A DNA stretch of 64,000 nucleotides. Source: Acidobacteriota bacterium (GTDB lineage Bacteria; Acidobacteriota; Terriglobia; Bryobacterales; Bryobacteraceae). Both the position numbers and the translations under genes were made by a program. Within the stretch, counting starts at the first letter, position 1, and the number at the start of each line of letters is the position of its first letter. Shown in pieces: positions 55,359 through 64,000 of this stretch. The notes under the pieces are model-generated. The model saw nothing but the letters and a program-made list of their open reading frames with translations, did not search any database and was not told where the DNA came from. Where the stretch lies: contig JACPNQ010000002.1 in NCBI GenBank assembly GCA_016185425.1, forward strand, positions 79,808 through 143,807, in the 5' to 3' direction.

Positions 55359-56440
55359 AAGAGTTCCTCTCTTTTAGAGCGCTCAAGCGCTTTGACGATA
55401 TCGGAGACATTCTGTGCGCGGTGGCGGTCCACAATCAGCAGCGCATCGTTCGTCTCAATCACCACGAGATCTTTCACACCGACCAGAGCGACCAGTTTAC
55501 CGGGCACGTCGACATAGCAGCCTTCGGTGAGTTCGGTCAGCGCGTCGGATGAACGAAGGACATTCGAATGAACGCCCTTCGCCTCCAACTCGTACACTGC
55601 GTTCCAACTGCCCACATCGTTCCAGCCGAACTCGTCGCAGGCGATGCCGTAGACTCGATCGGACTTCTCGATGATGCCGAAATCGACGGAAACGTTGTCA
55701 CAGCCCGGGAAGATCTCGCCCAGCTTCTTTTTGAATGTCCGCCTCTCGAAAGCCGGTAGCTTCGCCAGCGTTTCAGCCGTTGCGGGCATGTGCTGCCGGA
55801 GCTCGTCCATGAAGACGCCGGCCCGCCAGAAGAACATGCCGGCGTTCCAATAGTACGTGCCGGCGGCGACGAACTCCTTCGCTGTTTCGAGATTCGGTTT
55901 TTCGGTGAACCGCTGGACCTTTAGCGGCTCGGCTCCGCCGGAAGTCACTCCGTGCGGGAACTCGATGTAGCCATAACCGGTTTCCGGCCAGCGGGGCTGT
56001 ATGCCGAGAACGCAGATCTGTCCTTTGCGGCCCGCCTCGAACGCAGGGCGGACGAGGCGCAGATAGCGGGAGGGCTTTTCGATGACGTGGTCCGCGGGAA
56101 AGACACCCATGACCGCGTCCGGATCCCGCTGCTGCAGGATCCGCGCGACGAGGCCGATAGCCGGCGCTGTGTTGCGCTGCGCCGGCTCGGCGATGATCTG
56201 CGCTTTAGGCACTTCGGGCAACTGCCTGACGATGGTGTCGCGCAGGAAGTCATTCGTGACGATCCAGACGCGCTCAGGCGGAACGACGGGCGCGAGGCGG
56301 TCGACGGTCTGCTGAATCAGCGTCCGTTCCCCGGTGAAGCTGAGCACCTGTTTGGCGGAGCGTTTGCGCGAGCGCGGCCAGAAGCGCGTGCCCCGGCCGC
56401 CCGCCAGAACCAGGGCGTAGTAATGATCTGACTTAGCCAT
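55355..56440 (-). CDS. manC: Mannose-1-phosphate guanylyltransferase
   Basis: 361 residues, the single-domain GMP form without a C-terminal isomerase cupin. The nucleotide-binding LVLAGGRGTRFWPRSRKRSA, FPADHVIEKP, RFTEKPNLETA and WNDVGSWNAVYEL identify GDP-mannose synthesis. The product would supply mannose or fucose donors to the glycan loci of this window. It is three bases after the signal peptidase stop. Confidence 0.92.
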   Translation of the reverse strand: MAKSDHYYALVLAGGRGTRFWPRSRKRSAKQVLSFTGERTLIQQTVDRLAPVVPPERVWIVTNDFLRDTIVRQLPEVPKAQIIAEPAQRNTAPAIGLVARILQQRDPDAVMGVFPADHVIEKPSRYLRLVRPAFEAGRKGQICVLGIQPRWPETGYGYIEFPHGVTSGGAEPLKVQRFTEKPNLETAKEFVAAGTYYWNAGMFFWRAGVFMDELRQHMPATAETLAKLPAFERRTFKKKLGEIFPGCDNVSVDFGIIEKSDRVYGIACDEFGWNDVGSWNAVYELEAKGVHSNVLRSSDALTELTEGCYVDVPGKLVALVGVKDLVVIETNDALLIVDRHRAQNVSDIVKALERSKREELL

Positions 56441-56443
56441 GAC

Positions 56444-57196
56444 TTAGTAACCGAGCGGATAGGCCTTGATGAACTTAAGGGTCCTGCTCCACCGTGTTTT
56501 CTGGAAAAAGTTAGTAACTAAATTCCAGACCTGTCCGACCGAGTAAGTGGCCAGGTGTTCGGTCGACGCTTCGAACGACCACCAGATGATGAGCGGCTTC
56601 CCGATGACATTTTCGCGCGGCACCAAGCCCCAGTAGCGGGAGTCGTCCGAGTTTTCGCGGTTGTCGCCCATGCAGAGGAAGTAGCCCTGAGGAACGGTCA
56701 GGACGCCGTCCTTGACGTTATCGCGAAGCATCTCCGCGCCGCGAGGGTAGACATAGGACGGCGCGACCGCGGGAAAGTTCGCCGCATACGGATCCATATT
56801 CGGCCCCACGAATTGCGCGTATGGCTCTTCGGTCGGCTTTCCATTGAGAATCAGCTTCTTATCGATGAATTGGATTCTGTCTCCCGGAATCCCGATGACC
56901 CGTTTGACATATGGCATGTTGATGTTCAGCGGATACCGGAAAACGACGACATCGCCGCGGCGGACGTCCTGGTAGGGGAGGAGGTACTTGGTAACCGGAC
57001 CCGGGGGCGAATAGGGGATCTTGTCGACGATTAGATGATCGCCCGTCATGATCGTGGATTCCATCGAGGCGGTGGGCACGACGAACGGCTGCGCCACCGT
57101 TGACGTGAACCAGACGAGGAGGACGATATTGAAGGCCCAGTCGGCAATCCAGTGGCGCTCTGGCGCCGGGGCAGGAGCTTTCTTTTTGAAGAACAT
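56444..57196 (-). CDS. lepB: Signal peptidase I, second copy of tandem pair
   Basis: 250 residues, one membrane span (about 22-42). The serine lies in VVPTASMESTIMTGDHL and the lysine general base in YVKRVIGIPGDRI; MGDNRENSDDSRYWG is box E. Both catalytic residues are present, so it should be active in cutting Sec and Tat signal peptides. The ATG touches the stop of the preceding paralogue. The sequence is clearly related to that copy but not identical. Confidence 0.93.
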   Translation of the reverse strand: MFFKKKAPAPAPERHWIADWAFNIVLLVWFTSTVAQPFVVPTASMESTIMTGDHLIVDKIPYSPPGPVTKYLLPYQDVRRGDVVVFRYPLNINMPYVKRVIGIPGDRIQFIDKKLILNGKPTEEPYAQFVGPNMDPYAANFPAVAPSYVYPRGAEMLRDNVKDGVLTVPQGYFLCMGDNRENSDDSRYWGLVPRENVIGKPLIIWWSFEASTEHLATYSVGQVWNLVTNFFQKTRWSRTLKFIKAYPLGY

Positions 57197-57988
57197 TCAG
57201 TCTTTTGAAGGATACCCTTGTATCAGGTTAAAGGTTCGGCGCCAACGCGTCTTCGTGAAGAAGTTACGAAATAGGTCCGAGATGTGTTCCATGGACGGCG
57301 TCGACGACGAAAGCTGCTTCGTAGACGCGTCGTAGGACCAATAGATGATGAGCGGTTTTCCGATGATATTTTCTCTCGGCACGAATCCCCAATAGCGGGA
57401 GTCGCTCGATTCGTCCCGATTATCCCCCATGGCGAAGTAGGCGTCCGGTGGAACAACGATTTCCCCATTCACGATATGGCGTTGGAGCATGATGCGTCCG
57501 CCTTCGTCGAGGCCGGCGTTCGGCTCGGAGGGGAAGGTATCCCTGTAGGAGTCGAAGTTGTCACGTTTGTGAGCCTTATAGGGCTCGACGATGGGCACGC
57601 CGTTCCGGTAGACCTGCTTGTTCTCAATACGGATGCGATCGCCGGGGACGCCGATGACGCGCTTGACGAAGGTGAACTTGATGTCGGTGGGCCAGCGGAA
57701 GACGATGATATCGCCGCGTTTGGCTTCGCTGTAGGGCAGGAAGTATTTACTGACCGGCCCTGGCGGCGAGTAGGCGAGCTTATCGACGAGCAGGTGGTCA
57801 CCGATCAGGAGCGAGTCTTCCATCGAACCGGTAGGGATGACGAACGCCTGAACGAGCGTCGTGGTTCCGAACAGAAGGAGGAGGATCGTGACTGTCCATT
57901 CCGCGATGGTATTGCGGGGCGACTCGTATTGCGGCTGCGCCGGGATTACGGCTTCGGCGGCATCGCCCTGTGTAATTGGACTCGACAC
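57197..57988 (-). CDS. lepB: Signal peptidase I, first copy of tandem pair
   Basis: 263 residues. One span (about 30-52) is followed by VIPTGSMEDSLLIGDHLLVD with the nucleophile serine, FVKRVIGVPGDRIRIENKQV with the lysine, and MGDNRDESSDSRYWGFVPRE. It is complete and probably active. Together with the next gene it forms a head-to-tail duplication. It comes after the small membrane protein gene of the ffh-rplS-rnhB block. Confidence 0.93.
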   Translation of the reverse strand: MSSPITQGDAAEAVIPAQPQYESPRNTIAEWTVTILLLLFGTTTLVQAFVIPTGSMEDSLLIGDHLLVDKLAYSPPGPVSKYFLPYSEAKRGDIIVFRWPTDIKFTFVKRVIGVPGDRIRIENKQVYRNGVPIVEPYKAHKRDNFDSYRDTFPSEPNAGLDEGGRIMLQRHIVNGEIVVPPDAYFAMGDNRDESSDSRYWGFVPRENIIGKPLIIYWSYDASTKQLSSSTPSMEHISDLFRNFFTKTRWRRTFNLIQGYPSKD

Positions 57989-58023
57989 GTAACTCCTTTT
58001 GATTCTAACTGAACGTTTCCGGT

Positions 58024-58341
58024 CTATTCAAAGAGCCAGTAACGGAGGTATCGGAACAGTTCGACGAGGGCGATGATGAGGTTGACGGTGCCGAGGCCGC
58101 TGATGGCGCCGCGGAACCAGGGGCTGGTCCAGACGCCATTCCAGCCTTGGCGCCAGTTGGCGAACATGTTCCGATCCCAGCCGTCCATCCATGGGTAGAC
58201 GACGAGGAAGGCGCCAAGCTCGAAGCAGAGAATGATCCAAGCGAGGCCGGAAAACATGGCCATCCAGGAACGTTTTTTCGGCGCGGGCGGCGGTTCCGGT
58301 TCGGCGGCGATGAGCGGGGGAGGGGGAGGGGGAGTCGTCAA
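58024..58341 (-). CDS. Small membrane protein with proline-rich N-terminus
   Basis: 105 residues. The N-terminal ~22 residues are Pro-rich, followed by a span (WMAMFSGLAWIILCFELGAF), a Trp-rich middle (YPWMDGWDRNMFANW), and a second span (GAISGLGTVNLIIALVELF). It overlaps rnhB by four bases and precedes two signal peptidases. I do not recognise the family. Confidence 0.6.
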   Translation of the reverse strand: MTTPPPPPPLIAAEPEPPPAPKKRSWMAMFSGLAWIILCFELGAFLVVYPWMDGWDRNMFANWRQGWNGVWTSPWFRGAISGLGTVNLIIALVELFRYLRYWLFE

Positions 58342-58988
58342 CTGCCTGCCTCCGCGAATAGCGAGCGCTGCGTGCGTTCGCGGACGGGCGCATAGGTCAT
58401 GCGGTGCTCGGGGGTAGGACCGAGGAGGTCGAGGCCGGCGAGGTGTTCGGGGCAGCCGTAGCCCTTGTTGCTGGCGAGGCCGTAGCCGGGATAGACGAGA
58501 TCCAGTTCGCGTAGGAGCGCATCGCGGGAGGTCTTGGCGAGGATCGAGGCGGCGGCTATGGAGCGGGAGAGGCCGTCACCGTGGATTATGGCGCGCTGCG
58601 CGACTGGCAGGTCGATCGTAGTGGCGTCGACGAGCAGGTAGTCGGCCGCCGGTTGGAGTGCTTCGACGGCGCGGCGCATGGCGAGGCGGGAGGCCTGCAG
58701 GATGTTGATGCGATCGATTTCGAGAACTGTGGCCGCGGCGACGGCGAAGGCGACGGCTCGCTCGCGGATGCGGATTGCCAGTTCCTCGCGTATCTCGGGA
58801 TCGAGGACTTTCGAATCGTTGAGGCCGCGGATGGGGCGGTCCGGGTGAAGGATCACCGCGGCGGCATAGACCGGACCTAAGAGGCAACCGCGTCCAGCCT
58901 CATCGACGCCGGCGATGGCCTTGAATCCGCCGATGCGGGCCTCACGTTCGAAAGTCAGTGAGCAGGCGAGCTTCCTAACAGGCGACAA
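58338..58988 (-). CDS. rnhB: Ribonuclease HII
   Basis: 216 residues, TTG start preceded by GGAGGG at nine bases. The catalytic GVDEAGRGCLLGPVYAAAVI carries the D-E pair, LNDSKVLDPEIREEL follows, and DYLLVDATT plus AAASILAKTSRD give the remaining acidic residues. It removes ribonucleotides from DNA. It sits downstream of rplS, as in many bacteria. Confidence 0.92.
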   Translation of the reverse strand: MSPVRKLACSLTFEREARIGGFKAIAGVDEAGRGCLLGPVYAAAVILHPDRPIRGLNDSKVLDPEIREELAIRIRERAVAFAVAAATVLEIDRINILQASRLAMRRAVEALQPAADYLLVDATTIDLPVAQRAIIHGDGLSRSIAAASILAKTSRDALLRELDLVYPGYGLASNKGYGCPEHLAGLDLLGPTPEHRMTYAPVRERTQRSLFAEAGS

Positions 58989-59089
58989 CGGCGGGGCCCT
59001 CCGTTGGGGAGTTTAACAAGCCGCGTCTAGCAGCCGTACTGGCGGGGGGAGCCGTTGAGTCCGTACTTGTTTTGAAGACACTTCGGGTT

Positions 59090-59107
59090 CGCCGCTTTGG
59101 AGCGGCG
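59090..59107 (-). terminator. Stem-loop after rplS
   Basis: CGCCGCT-TTGG-AGCGGCG forms a perfect 7-base stem between rplS and rnhB (gap 58989-59173). There is no U-tract, so it is at best a stabilising or attenuating hairpin. The rest of this gap holds no gene. Confidence 0.3.
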
Positions 59108-59173
59108 GAGCATTCGTGATGCCTGGCGCATGGCAAGCCCGATACCCTTTTTGCGGGGACGGTCTTTCCGAGC

Positions 59174-59521
59174 TTAGTCGCGCTCTTTCAGGCGGGCGGC
59201 TTTGCCGCGCAGGCCACGAAGGTAGTAGAGTTTGGCGCGGCGCACTTCGCCGCTGCGCACTACTTCAATTTTGTCGACGACCGGCGCGTGGATCGGGAAG
59301 ATGCGTTCGACGCCGGTGCCGAAGCTCATCTTGCGAACGGTGATGGTTTCGCTGATACCGGTATTGTTGCGGGCGATGAACGTCCCTTCATAGACCTGGA
59401 TGCGTTCCTTGTCGCCTTCCCTGATCTTCACGTGCACTTTGAGCGTGTCGCCGATGCGGATGGCCGGAAGGTCCTTCCGCATTTGGCTCTGCTGGACTTT
59501 AGTGAGGAGTGCGTGTTGCAT
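59174..59521 (-). CDS. rplS: 50S ribosomal protein L19
   Basis: 115 residues, standard length. [40 protein letters not shown] and [17 protein letters not shown] are the L19 blocks. It sits at the 30S-50S interface. It follows trmD by 20 bases in the conserved rpsP-rimM-trmD-rplS order. Confidence 0.97.
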   Translation of the reverse strand: MQHALLTKVQQSQMRKDLPAIRIGDTLKVHVKIREGDKERIQVYEGTFIARNNTGISETITVRKMSFGTGVERIFPIHAPVVDKIEVVRSGEVRRAKLYYLRGLRGKAARLKERD

Positions 59522-59541
59522 TTTCGTATACCTCTTCGGTG

Positions 59542-60225
59542 TTAGATCTTTTTGAGCAAGTCAGGCCGATTGCGGGCCGTTTTTGCGAGCGCCGTATCGC
59601 GGCGCCATTTGCGAATCTCTTCGTGGTTACCGCCGGCCAGAACCTCGGGAACTTGGAGTCCCCGGAAATCAGCCGGGCGGGTGTATTGCGGACAATCGAG
59701 CAGGCCGGAGGAGAAGCTCTCGTTTTCGCTGGAGGCCTCGTTGCCGAGGACGCCTGGGACGAGCCTTGCAACCGCGTCGATGATGAGCGCGGCTGGAAGC
59801 TCGCCGCCACTCACAACAAAATCGCCAATAGATGTTTCTTCGTCAGCCAGATTTTGAGCAACCCGTTCGTCCACTCCTTCATATCTGCCACAGATGAGCA
59901 GGAGTTCGTCCAACGCGCTCCAGCGCCGGGCAGTGGCCTGATCGAACAGACGGCCCTGCGCCGACATCAGAGCGACCTTTTTATTGTCGCTCTTTTCGGG
60001 CAGGATTGTTTGGGCGGCCAGAAAGATGGGTTCGGGTTTCATGAGCATGCCTTCGCCGCCCCCGAAGGGCCGGTCGTCGACGGTCCGGTGGCGGTCGAAA
60101 GTCCACTGCCGGAGATCATGGATTCTGATCTGAATTTTGTTTGTTTGTACAGCCCGGGCGACGACTCCGTGCTCAAACGGCCCGCGAAAGAATTCGGGGA
60201 AGATGGTAAGCACATGGAAGGTCAT
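59542..60225 (-). CDS. trmD: tRNA (guanine-N1-)-methyltransferase TrmD
   Basis: 227 residues. [40 protein letters not shown] and the trefoil-knot segment [16 protein letters not shown] with later [15 protein letters not shown] identify TrmD, which methylates G37 of tRNAs with SAM. It is complete and precedes rplS. Confidence 0.97.
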   Translation of the reverse strand: MTFHVLTIFPEFFRGPFEHGVVARAVQTNKIQIRIHDLRQWTFDRHRTVDDRPFGGGEGMLMKPEPIFLAAQTILPEKSDNKKVALMSAQGRLFDQATARRWSALDELLLICGRYEGVDERVAQNLADEETSIGDFVVSGGELPAALIIDAVARLVPGVLGNEASSENESFSSGLLDCPQYTRPADFRGLQVPEVLAGGNHEEIRKWRRDTALAKTARNRPDLLKKI

Positions 60226-60237
60226 AAACCGGGTTCA

Positions 60238-60768
60238 CTATTTTTCGTTTTGGAAGAGTTCGACCAAGCCATCGGGCAGGTTGACCTCGATACGGCGTTC
60301 TTCCGGTTTGATGCCGACGCAGATTGATTTTACGAACGGAATCAGCAAATTATTATCGACTTCGAGGAGGCCGCTAGCGCCTCCCTGTTCATGGACCGCG
60401 GTGACGCGGCCATAGACTGTTTGGTTGTTCGCGCCGACGACCTGGCAACCTACCAGATCGCCGAAGAAGAACTCATCGGGTTCGAGCGGGCGGCGGCGGG
60501 AGGGGCGAATGGCGGCCCGCAACCCGCGGAGCGATTCGGCTTCGGAGATACTATCGACCCCTTTGAATTTCAGAATCGTGAAGCCGTTGTGCTCCCACGC
60601 CTCTTCGACTTCGACTTCGCGTTTGACGGCGTCGTCCGCATCGAGGAGGGACACAGAGCCGAGTTCGGTGAACCGGTCAGGACCTGTTGTGAGGTCGTTG
60701 ACGGCCACTTCGCCCCTGTTGCCGCGGGCACGGACAATTTCGGCGAGGATGACCCAATCGTTATTCAA
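60238..60768 (-). CDS. rimM: 16S rRNA processing protein RimM
   Basis: About 176 residues from TTG 60768, which overlaps the KH gene end. The N-terminal [20 protein letters not shown] and the PRC-barrel part [16 protein letters not shown] with [13 protein letters not shown] fit RimM, which assists 30S head assembly with S19. A longer reading frame to 60885 would run through the KH gene and lacks homology, so the TTG is preferred. Confidence 0.92.
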   Translation of the reverse strand: MNNDWVILAEIVRARGNRGEVAVNDLTTGPDRFTELGSVSLLDADDAVKREVEVEEAWEHNGFTILKFKGVDSISEAESLRGLRAAIRPSRRRPLEPDEFFFGDLVGCQVVGANNQTVYGRVTAVHEQGGASGLLEVDNNLLIPFVKSICVGIKPEERRIEVNLPDGLVELFQNEK

Positions 60769-61000
60769 GGATTTCGAGGTTGTACCGGCGATTGAGCTTG
60801 ACGCCGCAAGCGCCCAGCAGCGTCCGGATGGAGCGCGCTGTGCGGCCCTGCTTGCCAATGACCTTACCCACGTCGCTGGCGGCAACCCTGAGTTCGAGCA
60901 CGGTGACCTGTTCGCCCTCGACTACGTGAACGGAAACCTCATCGGGATTGTCCACAAGTGCTTTAGCGATGTCTTCCACTAACTGCTTGACGGCTGCCAT
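60761..61000 (-). CDS. KH-domain RNA-binding protein (KhpA-like)
   Basis: 79 residues. The type II KH core reads [20 protein letters not shown] with the GxxG loop, then [14 protein letters not shown]. It binds RNA, usually with KhpB, and influences cell-size control and rRNA-related functions. The ATG follows AAGGACTTGTC. Its location between rpsP and rimM is the usual one. Confidence 0.93.
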   Translation of the reverse strand: MAAVKQLVEDIAKALVDNPDEVSVHVVEGEQVTVLELRVAASDVGKVIGKQGRTARSIRTLLGACGVKLNRRYNLEILE

Positions 61001-61014
61001 GACAAGTCCTTTGG

Positions 61015-61260
61015 TTAAGCGACGGGCGCCGGATTGCTCTTGACGAGACGCTTAACGACGTCCGTGGGCTGAGCGCCTTTTTTGATCCAGAACTGGACGC
61101 GCTCATGGTCGAGGACGACCGAAGCGGGGGAGGTGCAGGGGTTGTAGTGGCCGACGACTTCGACGGCGCGGCTATCCCGGGCACGATCCTTTTCGATAAC
61201 GACGACGCGGTAAGTGGGGGCCTTTTTGGAGCCGAACCGCGCGAGGCGAATAGCGAGCAT
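61015..61260 (-). CDS. rpsP: 30S ribosomal protein S16
   Basis: 81 residues. [37 protein letters not shown] and [17 protein letters not shown] are the S16 blocks. The ATG follows TAAGGAGTAAGTTCAAAA, a good ribosome site with long spacing. It begins the rpsP-KH-rimM-trmD-rplS run downstream of ffh. Confidence 0.97.
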   Translation of the reverse strand: MLAIRLARFGSKKAPTYRVVVIEKDRARDSRAVEVVGHYNPCTSPASVVLDHERVQFWIKKGAQPTDVVKRLVKSNPAPVA

Positions 61261-61290
61261 TTTTGAACTTACTCCTTACGATTTTTTGAG

Positions 61291-61338
61291 GCGCCGCCGA
61301 AGGCAGCTTGTTTTTGAAGCGCTGCCGAAGGCAGCTTG

Positions 61339-61340
<2 letters not shown>
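61291..61340 (-). repeat. Two tandem hairpins between ffh and rpsP
   Basis: Two 22-base copies (61291-61312 and 61319-61340) differ at one base. On the minus strand each folds as GCTGCC-TTC-GGCAGC; the differing base in the second hairpin becomes a U-G pair, so both stems hold in RNA. The first copy overlaps the ffh stop by two bases. A-runs rather than U-runs follow, so these are probably processing or attenuation elements. Confidence 0.6.
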
Positions 61341-62718
<1,378 letters not shown>

Positions 62719-62767
62719 GGCTTACCTCCTTTATTGTAGCGTTCGGCCGTGTTTGTTTTTGCTAAAC

Positions 62768-62785
62768 TCTGACTAGTCTGACTAG
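62768..62785 (+). promoter_or_regulatory. Tandem 9-base direct repeat before the antitoxin start
   Basis: TCTGACTAG occurs twice head-to-tail, ending one base before the ATG at 62787, and contains the palindrome ACTAGT in each junction. It sits where Phd-type antitoxins autoregulate. No ribosome site separates it from the ATG, so the transcript may be leaderless. Confidence 0.45.
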
Positions 62786-62786
62786 T

Positions 62787-63017
62787 ATGAAACCATTACA
62801 TGGGGAGTGGAAGCTCCAGGATGCAAAGGCTCGATTTAGCGAGCTGTTTCGCCAGACGCTGGCCGAGGGACCGCAGTTGGTGACGCGGCAAGGCGGCGGC
62901 GAAGTGGTTGTGATGAGCCGGACGGAGTACGACCGGCTGACAGGACGGCATCGAAGGCCAGACCTATACGAGTATCTGCGCAATTCGCCGCTGGTGGGGA
63001 GCGGCGTGAAGTTATGA
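62787..63017 (+). CDS. Phd/YefM-type antitoxin
   Basis: 76 residues. WKLQDAKARFSELFRQTLAEGPQ cut as KLQDAKARFSELF, then VTRQGGGEVVVMSRTEYDRL, is the Phd/YefM DNA-binding fold. The C-terminal DLYEYLRNSPLVGSGVKL should wrap the toxin. It overlaps the toxin start by four bases, the normal arrangement. It would repress the pair and block the nuclease. Confidence 0.88.
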   Translation: MKPLHGEWKLQDAKARFSELFRQTLAEGPQLVTRQGGGEVVVMSRTEYDRLTGRHRRPDLYEYLRNSPLVGSGVKL

Positions 63018-63430
63018 ACGGCTATCTGCTGGCGACGGACGTTGTGGCCGAGACGCTGGAGACGAGCCCGAACCCGAAGGTGGAGGCGTGGTTTGCGTGG
63101 GCGTATGAGCGTCCGAAGTTTTTGAGCGTCATCACGGCGGGCGAGATGGAGCGGGCGATCCGTGATGTGGCGGATGCGCGGCGCCGGTCGCAGATGGTGG
63201 CATGGCTGAGCTTCGCCTTTCGGGGGCTAGGCTCGGAGTTGTTGCTGCCCGTTACGCCGGCGGTGGCGGCGCGGTGGGGGCAGATGACGGCTTCGGGCTC
63301 GCGGCAGGCGGCGCGCGAGACCGAGCTGTTGGTTGCGGCGACAGCGGCGGAGCACGGACTGGCGCTGGTTACCGGGCGGCCGCGAACGTTTGCGGGACTC
63401 GGGTTGGATCTGATTGATCCGTTTCAGTAG
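63014..63430 (+). CDS. PIN-domain (VapC/FitB-like) toxin
   Basis: 138 residues. First acidic residue Asp9 in YLLATDVVAETLE, second Glu44 in TAGEMERAI, third position Glu104 in ETELLVAATAAEHGLALVTG, where most PIN toxins have Asp. The usual fourth acidic residue after VT is replaced by GRPRTF. It would cut RNA if active; the altered late site is notable. It touches the convergent terminase gene with no gap. Confidence 0.82.
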   Translation: MNGYLLATDVVAETLETSPNPKVEAWFAWAYERPKFLSVITAGEMERAIRDVADARRRSQMVAWLSFAFRGLGSELLLPVTPAVAARWGQMTASGSRQAARETELLVAATAAEHGLALVTGRPRTFAGLGLDLIDPFQ

Positions 63431-64000
63431 CTAATCCTCTCCCAGATCGTATTCGGGCATGAAGAGCGGGAAGTCGTTACGGAGACAGGCGCGGAAGACT
63501 TCGCGGCTGATGAACTGGCCACCAGCAGTGATGAATTTGCATTCGAACTCCTGTGCGAAGTCGTCCTTGGACATTGTCTGGCGCATCTGGTCGATGGTTT
63601 CCTTGTTAACTCGCGGGCAATCTTTCAGCGAGCCCTGGAGTTTGGTCCACGGGCCGCTTTCGTTGTGCCACTGCTCGTAGAAGTAGCCGGTCTGGCCGTT
63701 GGGCGTGCTGAGCAGCAGGATAGTGCCGGCCGAGACGGTCAACATCGGTTCGAGCGCTTTGAAGACGTCTTCGGAGGCGAAGGCGGCTTCGTCGACGACG
63801 ATCAAGCGCGGCGCGGAGAAGCCGCGGATGGTTTCTTCACTGTCGGGCAGAGCGATGACTTGCGCGCCGTTGGCGAGGGAGAAGCCGTCGCACTTTGGCG
63901 GCGGCGGGAAGATATCGACATCGATCTTCCTGGCCAGTTTGCGGGCTTTGTCCATGATCTGGCCCGATTGACGGCCCGAGGCGCTGGCTAATAGGATCAC
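63431..64000 (-). CDS. Phage-type terminase large subunit, N-terminus outside window
   Basis: 190 codons to the right edge; the true start is beyond 64000. The visible part has Walker B GFSAPRLIVVDEAAFA, the coupling-like ILLLSTPNGQTGYFYEQW, and a later region (DFAQEFECKFITAGGQFISR) leading towards a nuclease part. The C-terminus is short after that, so the nuclease domain may be truncated: the protein ends at EYDLGED. It could belong to a prophage or be a decayed remnant; no other phage gene is visible. Confidence 0.75.
   Translation of the reverse strand: MILLASASGRQSGQIMDKARKLARKIDVDIFPPPPKCDGFSLANGAQVIALPDSEETIRGFSAPRLIVVDEAAFASEDVFKALEPMLTVSAGTILLLSTPNGQTGYFYEQWHNESGPWTKLQGSLKDCPRVNKETIDQMRQTMSKDDFAQEFECKFITAGGQFISREVFRACLRNDFPLFMPEYDLGED

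Noticed and set aside
59090..59107. rho-independent terminator of rplS
   Set aside because: The stem is perfect but no U-tract follows on the coding strand, so it is listed only as a weak stem-loop.
60769..60885. Long N-terminus of RimM
   Set aside because: It lies entirely over the KH-domain gene in another frame and has no RimM similarity; a TTG start at 60768 gives a normal protein.

Overview
The window reads as a chromosomal segment of a GC-rich acidobacterium, most likely of the Bryobacterales/Solibacter group. The indicators are a protein of the Solibacter-type TIGR03437 beta-sandwich family (27456-28250), an OmpR-type winged-helix regulator fused to a TolB-like propeller (23418-25472), a decayed PKD-like module, a DUF3500 protein, and several twin-arginine-exported sugar-acid enzymes. 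The assignment rests on family knowledge; no ribosomal RNA is present to confirm it.

Layout. 1-6.0 kb: HEAT-repeat protein (cut by the left edge), futalosine-pathway menaquinone enzyme MqnD, HPt phosphotransfer protein, exported TolB-like propeller, DUF3500 protein and an M23 endopeptidase. 6.2-15.7 kb: a complete reductive pyrimidine degradation locus, with a six-gene minus-strand operon (NCS1 transporter, PreT, PreA, dihydropyrimidinase, ureidopropionase-type amidase, semialdehyde dehydrogenase) and a divergent class III aminotransferase. Together these would take uracil or thymine to beta-alanine or beta-aminoisobutyrate, then to the semialdehyde and an acyl-CoA. 15.7-26.7 kb: carbohydrate and accessory genes (mannonate dehydratase-like, GH29 fucosidase, enolase-superfamily dehydratase, TerC, GNAT, methyltransferase, sensor-regulator, beta-barrel-like protein). 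26.8-39.4 kb: a surface polysaccharide locus with a priming sugar transferase, two polymerase/ligase proteins, a Wzz-like protein, two GT4 glycosyltransferases and a MurJ-like flippase. It contains an unusual pair: an HPr-kinase-like P-loop protein and a nucleotidyltransferase fused to an MFS transporter.

39.4-49.3 kb: small secreted proteins (one HNH-like), tRNA-Phe, class I fumarase, HlyD-like adaptor, split chromate transporter, then a decay zone (45.3-47.1 kb). The decay zone holds a frameshifted DUF5615 toxin beside an intact DUF433 antitoxin, a mutated duplicate of part of the neighbouring amino-acid permease, an XRE fragment and a broken carrier-protein-like membrane gene. 49.3-55 kb: CCA-adding enzyme, SixA, an O-antigen ligase, and a copZ-copA-csoR copper operon with a perfect CsoR-type operator that overlaps the upstream stop codon. 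54.9-62.7 kb (minus strand): the translation/secretion block ffh-rpsP-KH-rimM-trmD-rplS-rnhB, followed by two signal peptidases, ManC and a cyclophilin. 62.8-64 kb: a Phd/VapC-type toxin-antitoxin pair next to a phage-type terminase large subunit cut by the right edge.

No CRISPR array, rRNA or intact insertion sequence was seen. The most unusual candidates are the HPr-kinase-like/nucleotidyltransferase-MFS pair, the decay zone, and the paired CsoR-type operators.
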